Part shown: piece after piece, positions 44,901-52,070 of the stretch
Layout: every line of letters begins with the position of its first letter
Position numbering within the stretch: position 1 is the first letter of the stretch
NCBI GenBank assembly: GCA_964251965.1
Contig: CAXULQ010000001.1
Location: 496,001-560,000, forward strand
Direction of reading: 5' to 3'
From: Mucilaginibacter_A sp964251965
GTDB taxonomy: Bacteria > Bacteroidota > Bacteroidia > Sphingobacteriales > Sphingobacteriaceae
DNA length: 64,000 nucleotides
Program-made: the position numbers and the translations under genes
The notes under the pieces: generated by a model
Seen by the model: the letters and a program-made list of their open reading frames with translations, nothing else
Database searches by the model: none
Told to the model about the DNA's origin: nothing

Positions 44901-46992
44901 CATTCAAGGCAAAGTTGATGTTTGGATCTTTCATCCGCGCCGTTGTATTGATCAATCCGTTTCTTGCAGTCCCTTTCAACACTAAATTGCGGTAAACGTA
45001 TCCTTTCACATCGGCACGGATTAAATTCGCTTGTAAAGTTGCATTGGCATTTTTTACACTTGTGCCCGAGCCTTTAACTTTTGCATTTAAAGTTAAACGC
45101 CCAACTGTTTTTTCCTGTTTGATTAATTTTCCAACATTAAAATTATCCATTTTAATATCGGCAGAATAGACTTCGCTGCCTTTTTTACTACCGCTTTTCA
45201 TTCCGGCAATTGCATTAATATTGCCATAACTGGAACGCAGTGCCAAATTGGTATTGAAATTTTTGATACTTCCTTTAAAGGTCCCTTTTAAACCTAAAGA
45301 TTCGGGGATACGGATACTTGCAGGCAACGAACCGGCAGGTGCAAGTTTGGCAATATCGCGGCCTGTTGTACTGAAATCTTTGATGTTGAGGTCGAAGTAT
45401 GCTTTATCCACATCCGGCAAACCTTTTAAATGTGCCGAAGCTGCAATTTTGGTTTGGCCTAATCCGGTAACGGTCAGGTTTTGGATCGTCAAATCGTTTA
45501 CTTTACCGGTGATTTTTCCGTTTACATTTAAAATACCATTTGTGTTTCCCTTAAAAGGCGGCGTTGTAGCAAGCGTTGGCACAAAATTAAGCACATCTTT
45601 AAAAGCTAATTTGCTGTCTGTAAAGTTTGCATTCAATTGTAGTTGGCCCAGGTTTTTGCTGATGTCTGAAATAGACGGATATCTAACTTCAATATAATCA
45701 CGGATAATTGTTCCCGGAGTTTCCAAGTACAGGTTTTTTAGGAAAGACTGTTTTTGCCCGTATAAAAATGTGGTACGGAAATTTTTGATCTGCACGCCGC
45801 TTTTATCAGCAAAAGCAAACTGGTTGATCTTGCCGGAAATGGTTGTCGGACTATATAAAATATCATCAGCATTTACATTTAAACCTTTCAAATCCAGGTG
45901 CATGTAATCAATGCCTTTGGCAACAGCTTTCGATGCGTTGTTATCGTACCGGATATCGTTATCCGCAAAAGCAACTTTGCCTAATTTTACGGTCCAGCCT
46001 TTTTCTTCTGCTTTGGTTTTTGTGGTAGTATCTTTATCAACCGCTGCTTTCGATGCTTCTTTTACAGTAGTTTTTATGGTGGCAGCAGTTGATGGGCGAC
46101 CGGTTGACAGTAGGGCTTTGGTTTGATTTAGTTCGATGTTTTTGATTACTACGCGCTGGTTTTTCAGGTCGATACTATCCAATTCAACCAAAAATTTACC
46201 AAGGTCAACTTTGGTTTTCAAGGCCGAAGTTTCATTCTGGTAATCAACTTTGATTTTAGAAAGATCCAATATGCCTAATTTCAAATCGTAATTTAAGGGT
46301 TTGGAGGAAGCAGTATCCGGGGTTGATGCTGTTTTTACCGATGTAATTTCGTGCTGGATTACTTTTGCATTTACATCCGAAAGCGTAATTTTAGGAACGG
46401 TGAACTTCATCTTGTCCAGATCAAAATCCTTGATGTTGGTATCAAAATGGCCTAAGTTAAAAGCTACATCATTGCCCGAAACCGCATCGTTGTATTTAAT
46501 TTTAATACGGTCGAGGTTGATCTTGTTGATCGAAAATTTCATCGAAGCCGTATCGTTCGGGTCAGGTGCTTTTTTCTGTTCGCTTGCAAAAGCTTTGATA
46601 ATATAAGTAAAGTTAAAAGCACTATCCGGCATGGTGCGGTTGATGTGCGAAGTAATGCCTTGCAGGTTAACTTCGTTTATTTCAATCTGGTTATCCAGAA
46701 TTTTAAGCAGGCTGATATCAACTTTCAGTTTTTCGCCGGCCAGTAAAGTGTCTTTTTTCTGGTCTTCAAAATAAACATCATCCAGCACAATCAGCTTGGG
46801 CAAACCCAAAGAAATATGTCCGATCCTGACCGGCGTATGTATTTTGCCTTCTAAATAGCTAACTGCTTTGTCTTTAACAAAATTTTGTACCGCGGGGACT
46901 TGTATCAAAACAACCACAAGTAAAACAAGTGCAATCACACTTACAATCAGCCAAAGTACAATCTTAAGGAATAAGCGTCCGTATTTTTTCAA
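41908..46992 (-). CDS. tamB: TamB translocation/assembly module protein (AsmA/DUF490 type)
   Basis: A 1694-residue protein with a single N-terminal inner-membrane helix (about residues 7-30), then a very long repetitive beta-rich region predicted as the groove-like AsmA/TamB structure across the periplasm. The conserved TamB (DUF490) domain is at the C-terminus (VLGVLVLGHFIG, VGYKLTKDGRFALRAYRRDEY). It pairs with tamL directly downstream. A 14-mer copy at 44524-44537 and another at 46053-46066 lie within it. Confidence 0.93.
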   Translation of the reverse strand: MKKYGRLFLKIVLWLIVSVIALVLLVVVLIQVPAVQNFVKDKAVSYLEGKIHTPVRIGHISLGLPKLIVLDDVYFEDQKKDTLLAGEKLKVDISLLKILDNQIEINEVNLQGITSHINRTMPDSAFNFTYIIKAFASEQKKAPDPNDTASMKFSINKINLDRIKIKYNDAVSGNDVAFNLGHFDTNIKDFDLDKMKFTVPKITLSDVNAKVIQHEITSVKTASTPDTASSKPLNYDLKLGILDLSKIKVDYQNETSALKTKVDLGKFLVELDSIDLKNQRVVIKNIELNQTKALLSTGRPSTAATIKTTVKEASKAAVDKDTTTKTKAEEKGWTVKLGKVAFADNDIRYDNNASKAVAKGIDYMHLDLKGLNVNADDILYSPTTISGKINQFAFADKSGVQIKNFRTTFLYGQKQSFLKNLYLETPGTIIRDYIEVRYPSISDISKNLGQLQLNANFTDSKLAFKDVLNFVPTLATTPPFKGNTNGILNVNGKITGKVNDLTIQNLTVTGLGQTKIAASAHLKGLPDVDKAYFDLNIKDFSTTGRDIAKLAPAGSLPASIRIPESLGLKGTFKGSIKNFNTNLALRSSYGNINAIAGMKSGSKKGSEVYSADIKMDNFNVGKLIKQEKTVGRLTLNAKVKGSGTSVKNANATLQANLIRADVKGYVYRNLVLKGTARNGLINTTARMKDPNINFALNAKVNMANKYPAINATLNLDSINLQRLHFASTPLRLHGKIVADVPTADPDYLNGNIQLTDLLIVQGTQRIQLDSVGIISTANADSSSLRIKSQILTARMSGKYKLTEVGTALQATINKYYSTNASFTKVKFTPENFTFNATITKTPLLTQFAPDLKQLDPVKLNGRFNSDAGDLVVNGEIPNTVYGTNQISNLNLAINTGNNALNYKLTVDKIATSSIQLLNTSISGNAQNNKLALNVSIKDKSQKEQYRIAGIFKALTNQYEFSLLQNGLVLDYTPWTVSATNALQFGGKGILARNFNISNNNQTLGINTTNQQLNGPVAVTFQNFKIETLTHIAEKDSLKVGGTINGNANVSNFAASPVFTSDLTIKDFNFKADTLGDIAIKVNNQQANTFAANVDITGKGNEVKLAGLYYTNQKDNNIDLNLDIVKLNMKSIEGFTLGNLRNTTGDITGRIKIAGSPSAPNVNGDVNFNKVGFNVSMLNSYFRLDNEKISFNQDGIAFNDFALVDSAGNKATINGAVYTKTFTDFKFGLDINAENFRAINSTRENNKLYYGKLYLNTRLKIRGDLDKPVVDGTLAINDKTDLTIVLPQSDPGIQDRKGVVEFVNRSAPKLDSILLAKQRDSVSKSDITGLDVTANITINKNANFNIVIDERNGDVVHIKGEAQLNAAVDPSGKTNLTGTYTVTSGSYNLAYATVQRNFTFKRGSTITWTGDPTSANIDLTAIYIANVPPIDLVEDQLSSETEKTQYKQKLPFNVNLNLKDELLKPAISFDIILPDSNYTVSSDVVNTVDTRLAQIRQDPNELNKQVLGVLVLGHFIGDNPLQSAGGSSGVQGAIRNSVSGLLSDQLNKLVGNSIAGVDLNFDLQSGEDYSTGTAQNRTDLNVALSKRFLNDRLTVSVGNNFNLEGQNQPGQKASTIAGNVTVGYKLTKDGRFALRAYRRDEYIVVQGQVVETGVGFSFTVDYNKFKEIFKSSEQLKEMRRRLKQDKKEKKEETTN

Positions 46993-47153
46993 AATTATTG
47001 CTGTTTAAACATGATAATATTTTAACGCAAACAAACAAAGTTTGCTTTTAGTCATACCAAAGTACCTGAAAATAGTTTCGTAAAAAAAATAAAATCCAAT
47101 GTCATTTTATTTGGTGCTTTTCCACATTTTGGTATTGCAAATATAGTTTTTGG

Positions 47154-47161
47154 TAAATTTG
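47154..47161 (+). promoter_or_regulatory. Candidate -7 box of dnaE
   Basis: TAAATTTG fits TAnnTTTG, with a TTG at 47129-47131 (22 bases between) as possible -33 element. The dnaE ATG is 18 bases downstream. Confidence 0.55.
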
Positions 47162-47167
47162 CAGCAC

Positions 47168-47181
47168 ATACTTCTTTTATG
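47168..47181 (+). repeat. Interspersed 14-mer overlapping the dnaE start codon
   Basis: ATACTTCTTTTATG ends with the ATG at 47179-47181, so the element occupies the expected leader and ribosome-binding region of dnaE. Confidence 0.75.
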
Positions 47182-50100
47182 CCCGATTTTTCTCATTTAC
47201 ACGTGCACACCCAGTTTTCTTTGCTGGATGGTGCTGCCGATGTTACCAAACTTTTTAAAAAAGCCAGTGCCGACGGCATGAAAGCCATGGCCATTACCGA
47301 CCATGGAAACATGTTCGGCGTGTTCAAATTCGTTGCCGAAGCCGCCAAACACAATGTTAAACCCATTGTGGGCTGCGAGTTTTATGTTGTAGATGACCGC
47401 CATAAAAAACAATTTACAAAAGATAAAAAAGACGTACGCTACCACCAGTTATTATTGGCCAAAAACGCCGAAGGTTACAAAAACCTCATCAAGCTTTGCT
47501 CGCTGGGTTACATTGAAGGCTTGTACAGCAAGTGGCCGCGCATTGATAAAGAGTTGATTGTAAAATACCATAAAGGTTTAATTGCCACCACCTGTTGTAT
47601 CGGTGCTTCCGTTCCGCAATCCATTTTGAAAAATAGTGAAGCCGAGGCGGAAACCGAATTTAAATGGTGGCTGGATTTATTTGGAGAGGATTATTACATC
47701 GAACTGCAGCGGCACGATATTCCTGAGCAGATTAAGATCAATAATGTACTTACTTCCTTCGCCAAAAAACATGTGGTAAAAGTAATATGCTCCAATGATT
47801 CTCATTACGTCGATCAGCAGGATGCCAACGCACACGATATTTTGCTTTGCGTAAACACCGGCGATATGCAAAGTACGCCGATTGCCACGGATGAAGAAGG
47901 TGGAAAAGGCTACCGTTTTGGTTTTCCAAATGATAAATTCTACTTTAAAACACAAGCTGAAATGGGACAGCTTTTCAATGATATTCCCGAATCGCTCGAT
48001 AATACCAACGAAATTGTAGATAAAGTAGAAACGTTAAAACTGAAGCGTGATATTTTACTGCCTAATTTCCCTGTCCCGCCAGAATTTAAAATCCATCACG
48101 GCGCGGAAGCCGATGTTTTAAACCAGTGGGAATACCTGAAAGATTTGACTTATAAAGGTGCCAAAGAACGCTACCACGAAATCGGTTCCGAAGTGCAAGA
48201 ACGTTTGGACTTCGAATTGTTCACGATTAAAACAATGGGTTTTGCCGGTTACTTTTTAATTGTGGCCGATTTTATAAAAGCTGGCCGTAATTTAGGTGTT
48301 TTTGTCGGTCCGGGTCGTGGTTCTGCGGCTGGTTCTGCGGTGGCTTATTGTATCGGCATCACCAATATTGATCCCATAAAATACAATTTACTGTTTGAGC
48401 GTTTCCTCAATCCTGACCGTAAATCCATGCCCGATATTGATACCGATTTTGATGATGAAGGCCGGCAAAAAGTGATTGATTACGTGGTTGATAAGTACGG
48501 ACAAAATCAGGTTGCCCAGATTATCACTTACGGCTCAATGGCGGCGCGTACTAGCATCCAGGATGTTGGACGCGCGTTAAATATGCCGTTATCCGAAGTA
48601 AACACGATTAAGAAGTTAGTGCCCGAAACACTGGGCATCACCCTAAAAAAAGCCATAGAACAAGTCCCGGAACTACAGGAAATTTTGAAAGGTAATGACC
48701 TGAAATCTAAGGTGCTAAAAGAAGCAGAAAAGCTGGAAGGTTCGGTGCGGAATACCGGCGTTCATGCTGCGGGGATCATCATCGCGCCGGAAGATTTAAC
48801 CAATATTTTGCCGGTTGCCACTTCTAAAGAATCTACTTTGCTGGTTACGCAGTTTGACGGAAAAGTGGTGGAAGATGCAGGCGTCATCAAAATGGATTTT
48901 CTAGGGTTAAAAACACTAACGATCTTAAAAGATGCGCTGCGGATGATCAAACTTAATCATCACATCGATATTTCGATTGATGAAATTCCGTTAGATGATG
49001 CCAAAACCTACGAATTGTACCAGGAAGGAAAAACCAACGGTACTTTTCAGTTTGAAAGCGACGGGATGCAAATGTACATGCGCGAATTAAAGCCGGATAA
49101 GTTTGAGGATTTGATTGCGATGAACGCGCTTTACCGTCCGGGACCGATGGAATATATCCCAAACTTCATCAAACGGAAACATGGTTTGGAGCCGATCAGT
49201 TATGATTTGCCGGACATGGAAGAGTATTTGGCGGAAACCTACGGCATAACCGTTTACCAGGAACAGGTGATGCTTTTATCGCAAAAGCTGGCTGGTTTTA
49301 GCAAAGGCGATGCTGATGTTTTGCGTAAAGCGATGGGTAAAAAGCAGATTGAGATCCTGAACAAAATGGAATCGCAGTTTACCGAAGGTGCAACGGCAAA
49401 AGGCCATCCCAAAGATAAATTGACCAAAATCTGGAACGACTGGAAAGCTTTTGCGCAATACGCTTTCAATAAATCGCATTCCACCTGCTACGCTTTTGTG
49501 GCATATCAAACCGCTTATTTAAAGGCGCATTACCCGGCAGAATACATGTCTGCGGTTTTAAATAACCAGAACAACATTGAAAAGATAACCTTTTTTATGG
49601 ATGAATGCCGACAAATGGGCATTCCGGTTTTAGGCCCGGATGTAAACGAATCTTTCAATACTTTCACCGTAAACCAAAAAGGGGAAATCCGTTTTGGCTT
49701 GGCCGGAATAAAAGGCGTTGGCGAAAAAGCGGTTGAAAGTATCATCGAAGAACGTGATGCCAATGGCCCTTATCGAACCGTTTATGATTTTGCCCGACGT
49801 TCTAACAATCGATCCGTCAACAAAAAATCCTGCGAAAACTTAGTTTACAGCGGTGGTTTTGATAGTTTCGGTTTAAAACGTTCTCAATTTTTTATGAAAA
49901 CTGAGAATGGAGTTTTAACCGGTTTGGAACGCTTGATTAAGTATGGCAACGATTACCAGAATATGCAAAGCAGTTCGCAGGTTTCGCTTTTTGGCGGCTC
50001 CAATGCTTCTTTTATACCCGAACCTGCTATGCCGGAAGGCGACGAATATCCGCTGATCGAAAAGCTGAAATACGAAAAAGATTTGATCGGGATTTATTTA

Positions 50101-50763
50101 ACCGGCCATCCATTGGATAATTACAAGTTCGAGCTGGAGAAGTTTTGCAACGCCACGGTTAAGGATTTGAAACTGATCCAGAAAATGAAAAACCGCGAAG
50201 GCGGCGAGGAAACCATTGCTTCTTTTAACGAGCTAAAAAAGAGGAGCGAACTTTGCGTTGGCGGCTTGTTATCCAACGTTCAGCATAAAATGACCAAAAC
50301 CGGAAACCCTTTCGGCACTTTTGTTTTAGAAGATTACAACGATTCGTACGAGTTTGCTTTGTTTGGCGAGGATTACATCAAATTTAAAAACCTGATGTTC
50401 GACGGTTACTTTTTGCAGGTCCGGGGAACGATCGAAGAAAAATTTAGGCAGAAAGACAATTGGGATTTGCGCATTTCTTCCATGCAATTACTCTCCGAAT
50501 TGCGGGATAAATTAACCAAATCAATTACCATCAGCTTAAATTTAAACGAACTTTCCGATCAGTTATTAAACGATTTGCAAGGTTTGGTTGAAGCCAATAA
50601 CCAAAAGTATGCGGTAAAAAATTGCGTACTCCGTTTCCAAGTGAAAGATAAGGAAGAAGCGATTGCAATTGAAATGCCTTCGCGGAGTTTTAAGGTAAGC
50701 CCAAGTGATGATTTTTTGGAAGAAATAAAAATGCTTACCAATATAATGCCTATTTTGGGTTAG
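47179..50763 (+). CDS. dnaE: DNA polymerase III alpha subunit
   Basis: Catalytic subunit of the replicative polymerase, 1194 residues. An N-terminal PHP domain (HVHTQFSLLDG and MAITDHGNMFG) precedes the C-family polymerase core, in which PDIDTDF (about 414-420) holds two catalytic Asp. Helix-hairpin-helix sequence (GLAGIKGVGEKAVESI) lies at about 842, and an OB-fold follows (VGGLLSNVQHKMTKTGNPFG in part). A 14-mer copy at 50003-50016 and a partial copy at 48714-48727 lie in the gene. Its start is fused to a repeat copy. Confidence 0.97.
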   Translation: MPDFSHLHVHTQFSLLDGAADVTKLFKKASADGMKAMAITDHGNMFGVFKFVAEAAKHNVKPIVGCEFYVVDDRHKKQFTKDKKDVRYHQLLLAKNAEGYKNLIKLCSLGYIEGLYSKWPRIDKELIVKYHKGLIATTCCIGASVPQSILKNSEAEAETEFKWWLDLFGEDYYIELQRHDIPEQIKINNVLTSFAKKHVVKVICSNDSHYVDQQDANAHDILLCVNTGDMQSTPIATDEEGGKGYRFGFPNDKFYFKTQAEMGQLFNDIPESLDNTNEIVDKVETLKLKRDILLPNFPVPPEFKIHHGAEADVLNQWEYLKDLTYKGAKERYHEIGSEVQERLDFELFTIKTMGFAGYFLIVADFIKAGRNLGVFVGPGRGSAAGSAVAYCIGITNIDPIKYNLLFERFLNPDRKSMPDIDTDFDDEGRQKVIDYVVDKYGQNQVAQIITYGSMAARTSIQDVGRALNMPLSEVNTIKKLVPETLGITLKKAIEQVPELQEILKGNDLKSKVLKEAEKLEGSVRNTGVHAAGIIIAPEDLTNILPVATSKESTLLVTQFDGKVVEDAGVIKMDFLGLKTLTILKDALRMIKLNHHIDISIDEIPLDDAKTYELYQEGKTNGTFQFESDGMQMYMRELKPDKFEDLIAMNALYRPGPMEYIPNFIKRKHGLEPISYDLPDMEEYLAETYGITVYQEQVMLLSQKLAGFSKGDADVLRKAMGKKQIEILNKMESQFTEGATAKGHPKDKLTKIWNDWKAFAQYAFNKSHSTCYAFVAYQTAYLKAHYPAEYMSAVLNNQNNIEKITFFMDECRQMGIPVLGPDVNESFNTFTVNQKGEIRFGLAGIKGVGEKAVESIIEERDANGPYRTVYDFARRSNNRSVNKKSCENLVYSGGFDSFGLKRSQFFMKTENGVLTGLERLIKYGNDYQNMQSSSQVSLFGGSNASFIPEPAMPEGDEYPLIEKLKYEKDLIGIYLTGHPLDNYKFELEKFCNATVKDLKLIQKMKNREGGEETIASFNELKKRSELCVGGLLSNVQHKMTKTGNPFGTFVLEDYNDSYEFALFGEDYIKFKNLMFDGYFLQVRGTIEEKFRQKDNWDLRISSMQLLSELRDKLTKSITISLNLNELSDQLLNDLQGLVEANNQKYAVKNCVLRFQVKDKEEAIAIEMPSRSFKVSPSDDFLEEIKMLTNIMPILG

Positions 50764-50779
50764 CAAAAGGAGTTGTTTA

Positions 50780-50938
50780 ATGGAAATTGAAAAAAACGGT
50801 CATAACGACGAAATAAAGAAAGAGAAGATTGAACTTCTCAAACTTGCTTTATTTGATCATGTTTTGATGGAAGATATTATAGAAATTGAAGATGACTTTA
50901 TATCTGTAGATTTTGAAACATTAGATTCTGTTGAGTAA
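50780..50938 (+). CDS. Small acidic protein, unknown
   Basis: A 52-residue protein (about a third Glu/Asp) beginning at ATG 50780, 17 bases after dnaE, and ending at TAA 50938. The AGGAG-like string AAAGGAG at 50766-50772 sits 7 bases before the ATG, an unusually good ribosome-binding site for this group, which supports translation. The protein is helical (KIELLKLALFDHVLMEDII) with no recognised domain. Confidence 0.55.
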   Translation: MEIEKNGHNDEIKKEKIELLKLALFDHVLMEDIIEIEDDFISVDFETLDSVE

Positions 50939-50996
50939 TTCGTTTACCCAATGTCAACTTGTCATAACCCAAACGTGGCAAGTAAATTGATTATTC

Positions 50997-51004
50997 TATA
51001 TTTG
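50997..51004 (+). promoter_or_regulatory. Candidate -7 box of trxA
   Basis: TATATTTG fits TAnnTTTG, 26 bases before the trxA ATG at 51031. Confidence 0.5.
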
Positions 51005-51030
51005 TTTAAACATTATTAAACATAAATATT

Positions 51031-51351
51031 ATGGCTTTAGAAATTACAGATGCCAACTTCGATGAAGTTGTGCTAAAATCAGATAAACCAGTTTTGGTTG
51101 ACTTTTGGGCTGAATGGTGCGGGCCTTGCCGCATGGTTGGCCCGGTAGTAGAAGAAATTGCAAAAGACTTTGGCGATAAAGCAGTTGTAGGAAAAGTAAA
51201 TGTGGATACAAACCCTGGTATTTCCATGAAGTTTGGTATCCGTAATATCCCGGCTTTGTTGTTTTTCAAAAACGGCGAAATTGTGGATAAACAAATTGGC
51301 GCTGTCCCAAAATCTGTTTTATCAGACAAATTGAACAAACAATTGGTATAA
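51031..51351 (+). CDS. trxA: Thioredoxin
   Basis: A classical 106-residue cytosolic thioredoxin with active site WCGPC (C30 and C33), FWAEWCGPCRM, and the cis-Pro in GIRNIPALLFF. It receives electrons from thioredoxin reductase (gene at 17326-18282) and reduces ribonucleotide reductase and other proteins. A Rho-independent terminator follows directly. Confidence 0.97.
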   Translation: MALEITDANFDEVVLKSDKPVLVDFWAEWCGPCRMVGPVVEEIAKDFGDKAVVGKVNVDTNPGISMKFGIRNIPALLFFKNGEIVDKQIGAVPKSVLSDKLNKQLV

Positions 51352-51368
51352 TACCTCTTTTAGCATAC

Positions 51369-51402
51369 AAAAAACCTGGTTTATTTTAAGCCGGGTTTTT
51401 TT
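51369..51402 (+). terminator. Rho-independent terminator of trxA
   Basis: Stem AAAACCTGG / CCGGGTTTT with T run, 18 bases after the stop codon. Confidence 0.8.
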
Positions 51403-51421
51403 GTGGTTTAGGTTTTTAAGG

Positions 51422-51435
51422 ATACTTCTTTTATC
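51422..51435 (+). repeat. Interspersed 14-mer after trxA
   Basis: ATACTTCTTTTATC with flank AATCAAATTTTAG. Confidence 0.75.
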
Positions 51436-51502
51436 AATCAAATTTTAGTATCAGGATTTTAGTTCAGCAAAAAAATTACTTCATTAAATTGTAAATCTGT
51501 TT

Positions 51503-51748
51503 ATGGCAACATTCGTGGTTAGTACAGATGATAAAAAATCTGAAAAAGTGCTCAAAGCGTTTTTAAATGCATTTGAAATCGATTACAAAATTGAAGACAA
51601 GGATGAAATGGAGCAGCAATCCCGACCTCTTAATAAAAAAGAAAAATAGATTTTTGAATCTTTAAAAGGTTCATTGATTGAAATTAAAAGATGGGAAAAA
51701 GGTGAATTGGAATTTAAAGATGCTAAAACATTTTTAGATGAGCTTTAG
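51503..51748 (+). pseudogene. Antitoxin-like gene with a premature TAG
   Basis: From ATG 51503 the frame reads MATFVVSTDDKKSEKVLKAF and continues to KKEK, meets TAG at 51647-51649, and then stays open in the same frame for 32 more codons (IFESLKGSLIEIKRWEKGEL) to TAG 51746-51748. The whole reads as one 81-codon antitoxin-like protein with a single nonsense change, probably CAG to TAG. No toxin gene follows. A truncated 48-residue product could still be made. Confidence 0.65.
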
Positions 51749-51756
51749 TTTGAACA

Positions 51757-51770
51757 ATGCTCCTTTTATC
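51757..51770 (+). repeat. Interspersed 14-mer with one mismatch
   Basis: ATGCTCCTTTTATC with flank ACCTAAAAATCAGC, the fullest match to the extended consensus despite one core change. Confidence 0.65.
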
Positions 51771-51826
51771 ACCTAAAAATCAGCAGTTTCATTTCCTTCA
51801 AAATCCAAATGCGTAGCTTTATATAC

Positions 51827-51937
51827 ATGAGTAAAGTATTAAGCCTCAACCAGGAAATCCAGCAATTTGCCAACCTCGAACTGCTGGCCAAAACAGTGGT
51901 AAAAGGTTTTATAACTGGTTTGCACTACTGGTTTTAA
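51827..51937 (+). pseudogene. N-terminal fragment of a DUF58 protein
   Basis: Thirty-six codons (SLNQEIQQFANLELLAKTVV, then KGFITGLHYWF) match the start of Bacteroidota DUF58 proteins, which read about NLELLAKQVVEGFITGLHKSP and continue for some 300 residues. Here the frame stops right after GLH. The remainder is absent from the next about 130 bases before gyrB's terminator, so this is a 3'-truncated relic. A perfect 7-bp hairpin lies at 51950-51966. Confidence 0.6.
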
Positions 51938-51979
51938 CTTGCGATCGCGATCTTTGAGTCAAAGATTTCAATCCATCCA

Positions 51980-51993
51980 ATACTTCTTTTACC
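51980..51993 (+). repeat. Interspersed 14-mer near gyrB terminator
   Basis: ATACTTCTTTTACC with flank ACCTAAATTTCAGC. It is the third copy within about 600 bases. Confidence 0.75.
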
Positions 51994-52014
51994 ACCTAAA
52001 TTTCAGCATTAAAC

Positions 52015-52043
52015 AAAAAACCCTGCTCAACAGCTGAACAGGG
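52015..52043 (-). terminator. Rho-independent terminator of gyrB
   Basis: GC-rich stem CCCTGTTCAGC / GCTGTTGAGCAGGG-type pairing on the minus strand with a following T run (plus A run 52014-52020), 28 bases after the gyrB stop. Confidence 0.8.
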
Positions 52044-52070
52044 TTTCAATACTTGTTTTAACACTATAAT

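Noticed and set aside
45248..45697. Plus-strand open frames opposite tamB
   Set aside because: Several long antisense frames arise from the repetitive composition of tamB; none has a domain or start context.
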